Shown here piece by piece: positions 44,162-53,713 of a stretch of 64,000 bases of DNA. A program made the position numbers and the translations under genes. The stretch's first letter is position 1, and the number at the start of each line of letters is the position of its first letter. This DNA is from Actinacidiphila yanglinensis (lineage in GTDB: Bacteria; Actinomycetota; Actinomycetes; Streptomycetales; Streptomycetaceae). The notes below the pieces were generated by a model that was not told where the DNA came from, did not search any database, and saw nothing but the letters and a program-made list of their open reading frames with translations. The stretch is taken from assembly GCF_900107965.1 (NCBI RefSeq), contig NZ_FNVU01000001.1:496001-560000 (forward strand). Direction: 5' to 3'.

Positions 44162-44674
44162 CTAGCCGAAGCGCGCCCACAACTGCGGGAAGCGGGCCGC
44201 CATCGCCTGCTCGTCGTCGAACTCCGGGCGATCGCCCTCGGGTCCGTCCGGCGCGGGCAGTTCCAGGTCCGGCAGCCGCACACCCGTCAGCTGCTCGTAC
44301 GCCTCGTCCGCGGCGTACCCCAGGTCCTCGGCGTCGCCGTCCGCCTCGGGGTCGAACTCCGGGACCAGGAAGGCCAGGTCGTCCGGCGCGTGCAGGGCGC
44401 CCTCGAAGACGTGCCGGCCCTCGCCGATCAGCCAGCAGCGGAAGAAGTCGAACGCGTCCTCGTCGGCGCCGCCCAGCATGATGTCGGCGGCGCCCCACAG
44501 CTCCCAGGTGAAGGCCCGGTTGAAGCGGGTCTCGAAGTGGCGGGCGAAGTCCAGCACGGCCTCCGGGTCGAGCCCGGCCAGCCGTTCGACCATCAGGTCG
44601 GCGTGCTCCTCCGGATCGCCGTCCGCGGCGTCGCGCGTGCTGTCGACGATCTCCCAGAACTCCGTCTCGTCCAT
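44162..44674 (-). CDS. DUF4240-type protein
   Basis: 170 residues, acidic. Starts MDETEFWEIVDSTRDAADGD and has MVERLAGLDPEAVLDFARHF, AFTWELWGAADIMLGGADED and FDFFRCWLIGEGRHVFEGAL. This matches the DUF4240 family of unknown function, often found near toxin or polymorphic-immunity genes in other bacteria. ATG at 44674. 31 bp upstream of the epimerase gene in the same direction, so likely co-transcribed. Confidence 0.87.
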   Translation of the reverse strand: MDETEFWEIVDSTRDAADGDPEEHADLMVERLAGLDPEAVLDFARHFETRFNRAFTWELWGAADIMLGGADEDAFDFFRCWLIGEGRHVFEGALHAPDDLAFLVPEFDPEADGDAEDLGYAADEAYEQLTGVRLPDLELPAPDGPEGDRPEFDDEQAMAARFPQLWARFG

Positions 44675-44764
44675 CACGCGTACAGCTTCCCGCCCCCCAC
44701 CCCCCACCGCACGCCCAGTGCCCCGGATGCGCCCGTGTTGTTACGTGCTCCCACCCTCCGGGGG

Positions 44765-45112
44765 GTGGCCTGACCCTTCGGGGTGGTGGGTTCGGTCAGT
44801 TGAGGGACCACCGGCCGGTGGCCGGTTGCTCGCGCAGTTCCCCGCGCCCCCTGGTTTGTGCGGGTCCCTCCGCTGGGGGGTGGCCTGACCCTCCGGGGTG
44901 GTGGGTTCGGTCAGTTGAGGGACCATCGGCCGGTGGCCGGTTGCTCGCGCAGTTCCCCGCGCCCCCTGGTGTGTGCGGCTCTTTCCGCCGGCGGCGTGGC
45001 CTGACCCTCCGGGGTGGTGGGTTCGGTCAGTTGAGGGACCCACCGGCCGGTGGCTGGTTGCTCGCGCGGTTCCCCGCGCCCCTGGGTATGTGCGGCTCCC
45101 TCCGCGAAAGGA
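44765..45112. repeat. Three tandem 116-bp direct repeats
   Basis: Copies begin at TGGCCTGACCC at 44765, 44881 and 44997, with exactly 116 bp spacing and about 90 % identity. Each contains GGTTCGGTCAGTTGAGGGAC and TTGCTCGCGCAGTTCCCCGC. The 559-bp gap 44675-45233 between the DUF4240 gene and the next one contains only this and the hairpin below. TTCCCCGCGCCCC is similar to pieces of other intergenic hairpins in this window. Confidence 0.95.
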
Positions 45113-45131
45113 GGGCAACCACCAAGGGGCG

Positions 45132-45149
45132 CTGGGAGGCACCTCCCAG
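45132..45149. terminator. Hairpin ending the repeat region
   Basis: CTGGGAGG/CCTCCCAG, 8-bp perfect arms with a 2-nt loop. The inverse of the repeat core, GGAACTGCGCGAGCAACC, follows at about 45166, so repeats and end element form a larger inverted structure. It lies 85 bp past the GNAT gene stop and could end its transcript. Confidence 0.5.
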
Positions 45150-45233
45150 CCGCCAGGCTGGGGGAGGAACTGCGCGAGCAACCACGGCCGGACCGTGAGG
45201 TCCCGTGGAGACAGGAGGGGGCACCCTGGAGGG

Positions 45234-46247
45234 TCAGGGCAGCGTGAGCTGGTAGGCGACGGTGCGGCGGAGCGGGCGAAAGCCCAGCGCGGCGTTGACC
45301 GCGAGCATGTGCCGATTGTCGTCCGCGGTGCTGGTGACGACCTCGGTGACCTCCGGGTGCGCGTCGGTGAGATGCCGCAGCATCGCCGACTTCAGCCAGA
45401 GCCCGAGTCCGTGGCCGCGGTGCGCGGGCACCACCGCGGTGTCGAGCTGGTTCGCGCGGGCCCCGGCCCCGGTGCCGTCCTCGGTCTCCGCAGGAGCCGG
45501 CAGCGTCAGCTTCGTGTAGCCGGCCACCGTCCCGTCGGCCTCGCAGATCGCCGCCTGGTTCAGCAGCCGCTCGCCGCGCCGGGCGACCAGCTCCGCGATC
45601 ATCCGCACCCGCTCCGCGTCCCAGCGGGTCGCGCCCACCGCCAGGTTGCCGGTCGGCATGTCCGCCATGCCCACCCGGGCCGCCGCGAAGGACTCCGCGA
45701 GCGCGTCCGGCGGCGCGCCCTCCCACGCGGTCAGCCGGAAGCCGGGGTGCGGTACGTCCGGCAGCTTCACGATCCGCTCCGGGATGTCCGCCAGCGACAG
45801 CTTCTGCCAGGTCAACCGGAGCGCGGGCACGAAGTCCCGGGTGGCGAGGAAACTCTCGCCCGGGGTGCCGGCCAGCACCTCCGTCGACAGCCGGCGGCGC
45901 CCCTCCTCGGCTGCCGCCGCCACGACCGTGCCCAGCAGCCGCGATCCCGTGCCCATCCTGCGGTGCGCGGGATGGACGGTCAGCTCCACCGTCGCGAGGT
46001 GGTCACGGCCGGCGCTGTCCGACAATCGCAGCCGCGCGGTGGCCACGCCCTCGTCGTTGCTGCCGTGCACCAGCCACAGGGCTAAGCGGCTGTCCCGGCC
46101 GACGGTGGTCAGCGAGGTCCGGACCGCGGCCAGCGTCGGCAGCGGGTCTCCCGGGCGGTCGTGCGCGAGAGCCGCGGAGTGCACCCGGTGCCACGCGCGG
46201 ACGTCGTCGGCGGTGGGGGAGGTCAGCCGCCGGTGTTTGGTAGGCAT
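45234..46247 (-). CDS. Tandem (double) GNAT acetyltransferase
   Basis: 337 residues with two GNAT domains. First: VELTVHPAHRRMGTGSRLLG near residue 95 (acetyl-CoA loop). Second: LDTAVVPAHRGHGLGLWLKS near residue 265, then NRHMLAVNAALGFRPLRRTV. Mycothiol synthase is a double-GNAT actinomycete enzyme but this protein lacks its typical length and motifs, so only the family is given. ATG at 46247. Confidence 0.88.
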   Translation of the reverse strand: MPTKHRRLTSPTADDVRAWHRVHSAALAHDRPGDPLPTLAAVRTSLTTVGRDSRLALWLVHGSNDEGVATARLRLSDSAGRDHLATVELTVHPAHRRMGTGSRLLGTVVAAAAEEGRRRLSTEVLAGTPGESFLATRDFVPALRLTWQKLSLADIPERIVKLPDVPHPGFRLTAWEGAPPDALAESFAAARVGMADMPTGNLAVGATRWDAERVRMIAELVARRGERLLNQAAICEADGTVAGYTKLTLPAPAETEDGTGAGARANQLDTAVVPAHRGHGLGLWLKSAMLRHLTDAHPEVTEVVTSTADDNRHMLAVNAALGFRPLRRTVAYQLTLP

Positions 46248-46318
46248 CCGCTGGAACTTAACCGGTTGGTGAAGCCGCCCGCAATCCTTTCCCGCCGGTA
46301 GATTCCGCACGTCACGGC

Positions 46319-46355
46319 GGCGGCCCCGTGGAACAGTGCGTTCCACGGGGCCGCC
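46319..46355 (-). terminator. aceE terminator
   Basis: GGCGGCCCCGTGGAA (46319-46333) pairs perfectly over 15 bp with TTCCACGGGGCCGCC (46341-46355), 14 bp past the aceE stop. Confidence 0.85.
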
Positions 46356-46368
46356 GGCCGTCGCCGCG

Positions 46369-49053
46369 TCAGAGCCCGTAGCGCTCCGCGGCCTCCTTCA
46401 CCGTCTCCGGCTTGACCTCGCCGCGCCGGGCGAGCGCGGCCAGCGCCTGCACGGTGAGCGACTGCGGGTCGACACCGAAGTGACGGCGGGCCGCCTCCCG
46501 GGTGTCGGACAGACCGAACCCGTCGGTGCCCACCGACGTCCAGTCCTGCTCGACCCAGGGCGCGATCTGGTCGGGCACGGCCCGCATCCAGTCGCTGACC
46601 GCCACCACGGGACCCGGCGCGCCCTCCAGCGCCCGCGTCACGTACGGCACCCGGTCCTCGCCGTGCAGCCGCGCCGCGTCGCACTCCAGCGCCTCGCGCC
46701 GCAACTGCGTCCAGGACGGCGCCGACCACACGTCGGCGGCCACACCCCAGTCCTCGGCCAGCAGCCGCTGCGCCTCCAGGGCCCAGTGGATCGCGGTGCC
46801 CGACGCCAGCAGCTGCGCCCGCGGCGCGTCGGCCGCGGCCTGCGCCGCCTCCTGGTACCGGTACAGGCCCTTGATGATGCCCTCCTCCACGCCCTCGGGC
46901 ATGGCGGGCTGCACCTTCGGCTCGTTGTACACCGTGAGGTAGTAGAAGACGTCCTGGTCCTCGCCCTCGACCGGCGGCCCGTACATCCGTCGCAGGCCCT
47001 CGCGGACGATGACCGCGACCTCGTACGCGAACGCCGGGTCGTAGGACAGCGCCGCCGGGTTGGTGGAGGCGAGCAGGTGCGAGTGGCCGTCGGCGTGCTG
47101 CAGCCCCTCGCCGGTCATGGTGGTGCGGCCGGCGGTGGCCCCGACCACGAAGCCGCGGCCCAGCTGGTCGGCGAGCGCCCAGAACTGGTCGGCGGTGCGC
47201 TGGAACCCGAACATCGAGTAGAAGATGTAGAACGGGATCATCGGCTCGCCGTGGGTGGCGTACGACGTGGCCGCCGCGGTGAAGTCGGCGAGCGAACCGG
47301 CCTCGGTGATCCCCTCGTTGAGGATCTGGCCGTCCTTCGCCTCCTTGTAGTACAGCAGTTGGTCGCGGTCGACCGGGTCGTACGTCTGGCCCTTGGGCGA
47401 GTACAGCCCGGCGGACGGGAACAGCGACTCCATGCCGAAGGTCCGGGCCTCGTCGGGCACCACCGGGACCCAGCGGCGCCCGGTCTCCTTCTCCCGCATC
47501 AGGTCCTTCACCAGCCGGACGAACGCCATGGTGGTGGCGATCTCCTGGCTGCCCGAGCCCTGCTCCAGCGCCTTGTACGCCTTCTCCGGCGGCAGCGGCA
47601 GCGGCGTCGCGACGACCTTGCGGGCCGGCGCCGGACCGCCCAGGGCCGCGCGGCGCTCGCGCAGGTACCGGATCTCCGGGGAGTTCTCGCCCGGGTGCCA
47701 GTAGGGCACGAGGTCCGAGTCGAGCGCGCTGTCCGGGATGGGCAGCTCCAGCAGGTCGCGCATGGTGCGGAACTGCGCCCCGGTGAGCTTCTTCATCTGG
47801 TGGTTGGCGTTGCGGGACTCGAAGCCCGCGCCGAGGGTGTAGCCCTTCACGGTCTGCGCGAGGATCACCGTCGGGGCGCCCTTGTGCTCGACCGCGGCAC
47901 GGTAGGCCGCGTACACCTTGCGCGGCTCGTGGCCGGCGCGGGAGGTCTGGAACAGCTCCAACAGCTTCGCGTCGGTGAGCCGCGCGCCGATCGCGCGCAG
48001 CGAGGCGTCCGCGCCGAAGAAGTGCTCGCGCAGGTAGGCCGCGTCGCGGGTGGCGTACGTCTGGAACTGCGCGTCGGGGGTGTCCCGCAGCCGCCGGATC
48101 AGCGCGCCGTCGGTGTCCTGCGCCAGCACCTCGTCCCAGGCCGCGCCCCACAGCGCCTTCACCACGTGCCAGCCGGCCGCGCGGAACTGCGCCTCCAGCT
48201 CCTGCACGATCTTGAAGTTCGGGCGGACCGGGCCGTCCAGCCGCTGGAGGTTGCAGTTGATGACGTAGGTCAGGTTGTCCAGGCCCTCGCGGGCCGCCAG
48301 CGCCAGGGCGGCGGTCGACTCCGGCTCGTCCATCTCGCCGTCGCCGAGGAACGCCCACACGTGCGAGTCGGAGGTGTCCTTGATGCCACGGTGCTCCAGG
48401 TAGCGGTTGAAGCGCGCCTGGTAGACCGCCGAGAGCGGGCCGAGGCCCATCGAGACGGTCGGGAACTCCCACAGCCACGGCAGCCGCCGCGGGTGCGGGT
48501 AGGACGGCAGGCCGTTGCCGCCGGCCTCCTGCCGGAACCGGTCCAGGTGCGCCTCGGTCAGCCGGCCGTCGAGGAACGCGCGGGCGTAGATGCCGGGCGA
48601 GGCATGGCCCTGCACGTAGAGCTGGTCACCGCTGCCCGCACCCTCCTTGCCGCGGAAGAAGTGCTGGAACCCGGTCTCGTAGAGCCAGGCGGCCGAGGCG
48701 AAGGTGGCTATGTGGCCGCCCAGCCCGAGCTTGCTGCCACGGGTGACCATCGCCGCCGCGTTCCAGCGGTTCCAGGCGGTGATCCGCGCCTCCAGCGCCT
48801 CGTCGCCGGGATACTCCGGCTCTGCGGCGGTGGGGATGGTGTTGATGTACTCGGTCTCCAGCGGGGTCGGCAGCGTCAGTCCGCTGTCGCTACCGCTCTC
48901 CAGGGTGCGGCGCATCAGGTACGCCGCCCTGTGCGGACCCGCGGCCTTGGCGACCGCGTCCAGGGACGCGCGCCATTCCGCGGTCTCCTCCGGGTCGAGA
49001 TCGGGGATCTGGTCGAGCTGACTCGGCCGGGTACGGCCTACGGCGTCAGGCAT
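46369..49053 (-). CDS. aceE: Pyruvate dehydrogenase E1 component (homodimeric type)
   Basis: Thiamine-diphosphate enzyme, 894 residues, decarboxylates pyruvate and acetylates the E2 lipoyl group. TPP-binding GDGEMDEPESTAALALAARE with NCNLQ; DQLYVQGHASPGIYARAFLD; GAGFESRNANHQMKKLTGAQ; and GRTTMTGEGLQHADGHSHLL. No fused E2. With sucB E2 and lpdA E3 nearby it completes the complex; in actinomycetes E2 is shared with the 2-oxoglutarate dehydrogenase. ATG at 49053 is preferred over a start at 49077. A long dyad lies 96-110 bp upstream, next to the GntR gene. Confidence 0.97.
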   Translation of the reverse strand: MPDAVGRTRPSQLDQIPDLDPEETAEWRASLDAVAKAAGPHRAAYLMRRTLESGSDSGLTLPTPLETEYINTIPTAAEPEYPGDEALEARITAWNRWNAAAMVTRGSKLGLGGHIATFASAAWLYETGFQHFFRGKEGAGSGDQLYVQGHASPGIYARAFLDGRLTEAHLDRFRQEAGGNGLPSYPHPRRLPWLWEFPTVSMGLGPLSAVYQARFNRYLEHRGIKDTSDSHVWAFLGDGEMDEPESTAALALAAREGLDNLTYVINCNLQRLDGPVRPNFKIVQELEAQFRAAGWHVVKALWGAAWDEVLAQDTDGALIRRLRDTPDAQFQTYATRDAAYLREHFFGADASLRAIGARLTDAKLLELFQTSRAGHEPRKVYAAYRAAVEHKGAPTVILAQTVKGYTLGAGFESRNANHQMKKLTGAQFRTMRDLLELPIPDSALDSDLVPYWHPGENSPEIRYLRERRAALGGPAPARKVVATPLPLPPEKAYKALEQGSGSQEIATTMAFVRLVKDLMREKETGRRWVPVVPDEARTFGMESLFPSAGLYSPKGQTYDPVDRDQLLYYKEAKDGQILNEGITEAGSLADFTAAATSYATHGEPMIPFYIFYSMFGFQRTADQFWALADQLGRGFVVGATAGRTTMTGEGLQHADGHSHLLASTNPAALSYDPAFAYEVAVIVREGLRRMYGPPVEGEDQDVFYYLTVYNEPKVQPAMPEGVEEGIIKGLYRYQEAAQAAADAPRAQLLASGTAIHWALEAQRLLAEDWGVAADVWSAPSWTQLRREALECDAARLHGEDRVPYVTRALEGAPGPVVAVSDWMRAVPDQIAPWVEQDWTSVGTDGFGLSDTREAARRHFGVDPQSLTVQALAALARRGEVKPETVKEAAERYGL

Positions 49054-49148
49054 GGGTGTGTGCCGCCTTCCAGACAACGGAGGGTGGGGTGTGGGAAGTG
49101 GGAGTCGGGCACGACAGGTTGCTTCCCCACCGACCGACGGTACGCCGC

Positions 49149-49163
49149 GATCGATGATCGATC
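49149..49163. promoter_or_regulatory. Perfect 15-bp dyad upstream of aceE
   Basis: GATCGATGATCGATC is a perfect odd palindrome (GATCGAT-G-ATCGATC), flanked by ATTG/CGCG. It lies 96 bp before aceE and 112 bp after the GntR gene's stop. This is a plausible site for the adjacent GntR regulator. Confidence 0.6.
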
Positions 49164-49274
49164 AATGGGCCGAGACGCCTTTTTCGAAGTCGGCACGGCG
49201 TGCCAGCCTTGGGGGCACGCAGTGACAGTGCGGCTTCGCCTTGGAATTCGCCTCGGAGACGGGACGAGCGCCCG

Positions 49275-49913
49275 TCACACCTGCGGCGCGCAGCTCAGGA
49301 CGTGGGCCTTGATCAGCTGGCTGATCGCCGCGTCCCGCCGCACGAACGCGTCGACGAGGTCCTGGTGCTCGTCGGCGTACGCCCGCGGGGCCGGGCTGAG
49401 CCAGCGCATGGACAGCGTGGTCCACACCTCGATGCCGAGCGACTCCCACGCGTGCAGCAGCACGCCGTTGCCCGCCGCCCGGACGAGTTCGTGGTGGAAG
49501 GCGACCGTGTGCCGCACCTGGGACTCGTCGTCGAGGGCGCTGTCGGCCGCGCGCAGGGCGGCCACCTCGCGCTCCAGGGGACCGGGGTCCTCCGCGAGGG
49601 TGTCCGCGGCGAGTTCGGCCGCGACCTGTTCGAGCCCGGCGCGCACCGGATAGCTCTCCTTGACGTCCGCCGCCGTCAGCCCGCGCACCCGCACGCCCTT
49701 GTTCGGCGCGGACTCGATCAGCCGCAGCGTCTCCAGCTCGCGCAGTGCCTCGCGTACCGGCGTCTGGCTGACCTGGAGTTCGACCGCGATCCGGCGTTCC
49801 ACGATCCGCTCGCCCGGCTTCCAGCGGCCGCTGACGATGCCCTCGAGGATGTGCTCGCGGATCTGCTCGCGCAGGCTGTGCACGACCAGATGAGGGGCGG
49901 CGGCTGGGACCAT
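49275..49913 (-). CDS. GntR-family (FadR/FCD) transcriptional regulator
   Basis: 212 residues. HTH: SLREQIREHILEGIVSGRWK, SQTPVREALRELETLRLIES. FCD ligand-binding domain: YPVRAGLEQVAAELAADTLA and HHELVRAAGNGVLLHAWESL (metal-binding His pattern). Likely represses or activates the adjacent aceE in response to a carboxylate; conserved between aceE and sucB in Streptomyces. ATG at 49913, with GAAGGAG 9 bp upstream (a GTG at 49931 is less likely). Confidence 0.95.
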   Translation of the reverse strand: MVPAAAPHLVVHSLREQIREHILEGIVSGRWKPGERIVERRIAVELQVSQTPVREALRELETLRLIESAPNKGVRVRGLTAADVKESYPVRAGLEQVAAELAADTLAEDPGPLEREVAALRAADSALDDESQVRHTVAFHHELVRAAGNGVLLHAWESLGIEVWTTLSMRWLSPAPRAYADEHQDLVDAFVRRDAAISQLIKAHVLSCAPQV

Positions 49914-50008
49914 GGGAGCGCGCTCCTTCACTGTTGCGTGACTACGACGATACGACGCGGAGGCGGCCCTGCCCCCCTCCGGGACCCGCCCGGAACGCGC
50001 TCGGTACG

Positions 50009-50048
50009 GCGGCGCCCCCGCACCCGGTGAACGGGGCGGGGGCGCCGC
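50009..50048 (-). terminator. sucB terminator
   Basis: GCGGCGCCCCCGC (50009-50021) pairs over 13 bp with GCGGGGGCGCCGC (50036-50048), 26 bp past the sucB stop. Confidence 0.8.
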
Positions 50049-50074
50049 TTGCTGCCGTGCTCAGGCGGCGGAGG

Positions 50075-51856
50075 TCACAGGCCGAGCTCGACCTCGAACT
50101 CGCCCGCCTCCAGGATCTCCTTGACCGCCGTCAGGTAACGGGCCGCGTCGGCACCGTCCACCAGCCGGTGGTCGTAGGACAGCGCCAGGTAGGTCATGTC
50201 CCGGACGCCGATGACCGTGCCCTCGGCGGTCTCCACGACCACCGGGCGCTTGACGGTCGCCCCGATGCCGAGGATCGCGGCCTGGGCCGGCGGCACGATG
50301 ACCGTGTCGAACAGCGCACCGCGCGAACCGGTGTTGCTGATCGTGAAGGTCGCGCCCGCCAGGTCGTCCGGGGTGATCCTGCTGGCCCGGACGTTGCCCG
50401 CCAGTTCGGCGGTCTTCTTGGCGATGCCGGCGATGTTCAGGTCGCCGGCGCCCTTGATGACCGGGGTCATCAGGCCCTTCTCGGAGTCCACCGCGATACC
50501 GATGTTCTCGGTGTCGAAGTAGGTGATCGTGCCCTCGTCCTCGTTGATCCGGGCGTTGACCACCGGGTGGGCCTTGAGCGCCTGGGCGGCGGCCTTGACG
50601 AAGAACGGCATCGGCGAGAGCTTCACGCCCTCGCGGGCCGCGAACGACTCCTTGGCCAGCCCGCGCAGCCGCATGATCCGGGTGACGTCCACCTCGACCA
50701 CGGTGGTCAGCTGCGCCTGCGAGTGCAGCGCCCGCATCATGTTCTCGCCGATGACCTTGCGCATCCGGGTCATCTTGACCGTCTGGCCGCGCAGCGGCGA
50801 GACCTCGACGGCCTTGGCGGGGGCCTTCGCCGGAGCGGCGGCCGGGGCCGCTGCGGCGGCCTTGGCGGCCTCGGCGGCGGCGAGCACGTCCTGCTTGCGG
50901 ATACGGCCGCCGACGCCGGTGCCCTGCACCGCGCCGAGGTCCACGCCGCTCTCGGCGGCGAGCTTGCGGACCAGCGGGGTGACGTAGGCGCCGTCGGCGG
51001 CACCGGAGCCGTTGACCGCCGGGGCGGCGGGCCGGGCGACCGGGGCCGGGGCGGGTGCCGGGGCCGGGGCCGGTGCCTGCGGGGCGGGCGCCGGAGCGGC
51101 CGGAGCAGGAGCCGGAGCCGCGGCCTGCGGGGCCGGAGCAGCGGGTGCCGGAGCCGCCGGGGCGGGTGCCGGGGCCGCCGGGGCCGGGGCGGGCGCGGCA
51201 GGCGCGGGAGCCGCCGCCGGAGCGGCACCGGCCGCGCCGATGACCGCCAGCTTCGCGCCGACCTCGGCCGTACCGTCCTCCTGGACCAGGATCTCCAGCA
51301 GGGTGCCCGACGCGGGCGACGGGATCTCGGTGTCGACCTTGTCCGTGGACACCTCGAGCAGCGGCTCGTCGGCCTCCACGCTGTCGCCGACCGACTTCAG
51401 CCAGCGGGTGACGGTGCCCTCGGTCACGGACTCGCCCAGCGCGGGCAGCACCACATCGGTGCCGGACGCGCCGGAACCACCCGCGGCGGCCTGGGCGGTC
51501 GGGGCGGGGGCGGGAGCCGCGGCCTCGGTGGAGGGCGCGGCGGCGGCCGGCGCGGGCGCCGGCTCGGGTGCGGACTGCGGCTGGGCCGCCGGGGCGGCGG
51601 GCGCGGCCGGGGCGCCGGAACCGTCGTCGATCACGGCCAGCTCGGCGCCGACCTCGACCGTCTCGTCCTCGGCGACCTTGATGGACGCCAGAGTGCCGGA
51701 GGCGGGGGAGGGGATCTCGGTGTCGACCTTGTCGGTCGAGACCTCGAGCAACGGCTCGTCGGCCTCGACACGTTCGCCCTCGGCCTTCAGCCAGCGGGTG
51801 ACGGTGCCCTCGGTCACGCTCTCGCCGAGCGCCGGCAGGGTTACGGAAACCGCCAT
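50075..51856 (-). CDS. sucB: Dihydrolipoamide acyltransferase E2, two lipoyl domains
   Basis: 593 residues. Two N-terminal lipoyl domains (about 2-77 and 133-208), each with the modified Lys in [16 protein letters not shown]; Ala/Pro linkers; peripheral-subunit-binding domain near 295-330 ([20 protein letters not shown]); and a catalytic domain with [20 protein letters not shown] near 560 (His/Asp). Serves as acetyl or succinyl transferase E2; in actinomycetes one E2 is used by both complexes. Requires lipoate from LipA/LipB. The second Ala/Pro linker, in 51000-51240, is a long Pro-Ala repeat. ATG at 51856. Upstream lpdA 51 bp away gives an operon. Confidence 0.96.
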   Translation of the reverse strand: MAVSVTLPALGESVTEGTVTRWLKAEGERVEADEPLLEVSTDKVDTEIPSPASGTLASIKVAEDETVEVGAELAVIDDGSGAPAAPAAPAAQPQSAPEPAPAPAAAAPSTEAAAPAPAPTAQAAAGGSGASGTDVVLPALGESVTEGTVTRWLKSVGDSVEADEPLLEVSTDKVDTEIPSPASGTLLEILVQEDGTAEVGAKLAVIGAAGAAPAAAPAPAAPAPAPAAPAPAPAAPAPAAPAPQAAAPAPAPAAPAPAPQAPAPAPAPAPAPVARPAAPAVNGSGAADGAYVTPLVRKLAAESGVDLGAVQGTGVGGRIRKQDVLAAAEAAKAAAAAPAAAPAKAPAKAVEVSPLRGQTVKMTRMRKVIGENMMRALHSQAQLTTVVEVDVTRIMRLRGLAKESFAAREGVKLSPMPFFVKAAAQALKAHPVVNARINEDEGTITYFDTENIGIAVDSEKGLMTPVIKGAGDLNIAGIAKKTAELAGNVRASRITPDDLAGATFTISNTGSRGALFDTVIVPPAQAAILGIGATVKRPVVVETAEGTVIGVRDMTYLALSYDHRLVDGADAARYLTAVKEILEAGEFEVELGL

Positions 51857-51907
51857 GGTTGCGGTTGCTCCTAACGATCTGTGCGGATGGGTGGCGTGTT
51901 CGAGGGA

Positions 51908-53296
51908 TCAGTCGTGCGAGTGCAACGGCTTGCCGGCGAGGGCCATGTGGGCCTCGCCGAGCGCCTCGCTCTGGGTCGGGTGGGCGTGGATGAGCTGCGC
52001 GACCTCGGAGGGCAGCGCCTCCCAGTTGTAGATGAGCTGCGCCTCGCCGACCTGCTCGCCCATCCGGTCACCGACCATGTGGACGCCGACGACGGCCCCG
52101 TCCCGCACCTGGACGAGCTTGACCTCGCCCGCGGTCTTGAGGATCTTGCTCTTGCCGTTCCCGGCCAGGTTGTACTTGAGCGTGACGACCTTGTCCGCGC
52201 CGTACACCTCCTTGGCCTTCGCCTCGCTGATGCCCATCGAGGCGACCTCGGGGTGGCAGTACGTCACGCGCGGCACGCCGTCGTAGTCGATCGGCACCGG
52301 CTTGAGGCCGGCCACCCGCTCGGCGACCAGGATCCCCTCGGCGAAGCCGACGTGCGCGAGTTGGAGGGTCGGCACCAGGTCGCCCACCGCGGAGATGGTC
52401 GGCACGTTGGTGCGCATGTACTCGTCGACCAGGACGTAGCCGCGGTCCATGGCGACGCCCTGCTCCTCGTAGCCGAGGTTCTGCGAGACCGGGCCGCGGC
52501 CGATCGCGACCAGCAGCACCTCCGCCTCGAAGGTCTTGCCGTCGGCGAGGGTGACCCGGACGCCGTTGTCGGTGTACTCGGCGCCCTGGAAGAAGGTGCC
52601 CAGGTTGAACTTGATGCCGCGCTTGCGGAAGGCCCGCTCGAGCAGCTTCGAGCTGTTCTCGTCCTCGACCGGCACCAGGTGGGGCAGGCCCTCGACGATC
52701 GTCACGTCGGTGCCGAAGGACTTCCACGCCGAGGCGAACTCGACGCCGATCACGCCGCCGCCCAGGATGATCGCCGACTGCGGCACCCGGTCCAGAACCA
52801 GGGCGTGGTCGGAGGAGATGATCCGGTTGCCGTCGATGGTCAGGCCCGGCAGCGAGCGGGGTACGGACCCGGTCGCCAGCACGATGTGCCGGCCCTCGAT
52901 CCGCTGACCGTTCACGTCGATGGAAGTGGGGGAGGACAGCCGGCCCTCACCCTCGATGTACGTCACCTTGCGCGAGGCCACCAGGCTCTGCAGGCCCTTG
53001 TAGAGGCCGGAGATCACGTCGTCCTTGTACTTGTGGACGGCCGCGATGTCGATGCCCTCGAAGGTGGCCCGCACACCGAACTGCTCGCTCTCGCGAGCCT
53101 GGTCCGCGATCTCACCGGCGTGCAGCAGTGCCTTGGTGGGAATGCATCCCTGGTGCAGACAGGTGCCCCCGAGCTTGTTCTTCTCGATCAGGGCGACGTC
53201 GAGTCCAAGCTGTGCGGCACGCAGGGCAGCCGCGTAACCGCCACTGCCACCGCCGAGGATCACTAGGTCGAAAACAGTGCTGGCGTCGTTCGCCAC
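51908..53296 (-). CDS. lpdA: Dihydrolipoyl dehydrogenase E3
   Basis: 462 residues. FAD-binding FDLVILGGGSGGYAAALRAA, redox disulfide KLGGTCLHQGCIPTKALLHA, NAD-binding AIILGGGVIGVEFASAWKSF, and C-terminal catalytic HAHPTQSEALGEAH (His-Glu). Reoxidises E2 lipoyl groups. GTG at 53296 with GGAGG 8 bp upstream; an ATG starting MHGGRD is an alternative. First gene of lpdA-sucB. Confidence 0.97.
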   Translation of the reverse strand: MANDASTVFDLVILGGGSGGYAAALRAAQLGLDVALIEKNKLGGTCLHQGCIPTKALLHAGEIADQARESEQFGVRATFEGIDIAAVHKYKDDVISGLYKGLQSLVASRKVTYIEGEGRLSSPTSIDVNGQRIEGRHIVLATGSVPRSLPGLTIDGNRIISSDHALVLDRVPQSAIILGGGVIGVEFASAWKSFGTDVTIVEGLPHLVPVEDENSSKLLERAFRKRGIKFNLGTFFQGAEYTDNGVRVTLADGKTFEAEVLLVAIGRGPVSQNLGYEEQGVAMDRGYVLVDEYMRTNVPTISAVGDLVPTLQLAHVGFAEGILVAERVAGLKPVPIDYDGVPRVTYCHPEVASMGISEAKAKEVYGADKVVTLKYNLAGNGKSKILKTAGEVKLVQVRDGAVVGVHMVGDRMGEQVGEAQLIYNWEALPSEVAQLIHAHPTQSEALGEAHMALAGKPLHSHD

Positions 53297-53459
53297 GTCA
53301 CGTCCTCCATGCATGGGTTCGCCGGAGCCGGTCCACCTAGACCGGACGGCGGCTTTGGTTCGGCCGCTTTGTCTCAAAGGGGGCCCTGTCGTGCCGATCC
53401 ACATCTTCGCACTTGTTGGCAGGCGGTGAGGCATCGGGCCGCGCGGTGTGACGTAGCAG

Positions 53460-53492
53460 GTACGGCCCCGGGCAGATCGCCCAGGGCCGTAC
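53460..53492. terminator. pepA terminator, in a repeat-rich intergenic region
   Basis: GTACGGCCC and GGGCCGTAC, with inner GGGC/GCCC, form a stem over 53460-53492. The whole 417-bp gap 53297-53713 has no gene. It also contains CCCCCACCGGG (53551-53561) facing CCCGGTGTGGGGG (53570-53582), flanked by CCCCCGG and GGGGGAGG, resembling the element near 45.13 kb. Confidence 0.65.
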
Positions 53493-53713
53493 GTGACGCA
53501 GATCACCCGTTTTCTTGCCGCCGACTCTCCCCCTGCCTCCGACGGGGGGACCCCCACCGGGCCCTTCGACCCGGTGTGGGGGCACCCCCGGACGAGGTCT
53601 GGGGGAGGTCGATCATGCTCGATCGCCTCGTTCCTCGGCGCTCTCCGCGTGTAATCCCTTTCGACACCGGCGGGCCCTTTGGCTCGCCGGCTACGAGGTC
53701 CTTTCGGGTGGGC

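Noticed and set aside
44765..45112. 116-bp repeats considered as an integrated element or CRISPR
   Set aside because: No transposase, no spacers, no flanking duplication; tandem array only.
46336..49653. A 1,105-codon plus-strand open frame opposite aceE
   Set aside because: Low-complexity Arg/Gly-rich translation; aceE is unmistakable on the minus strand.
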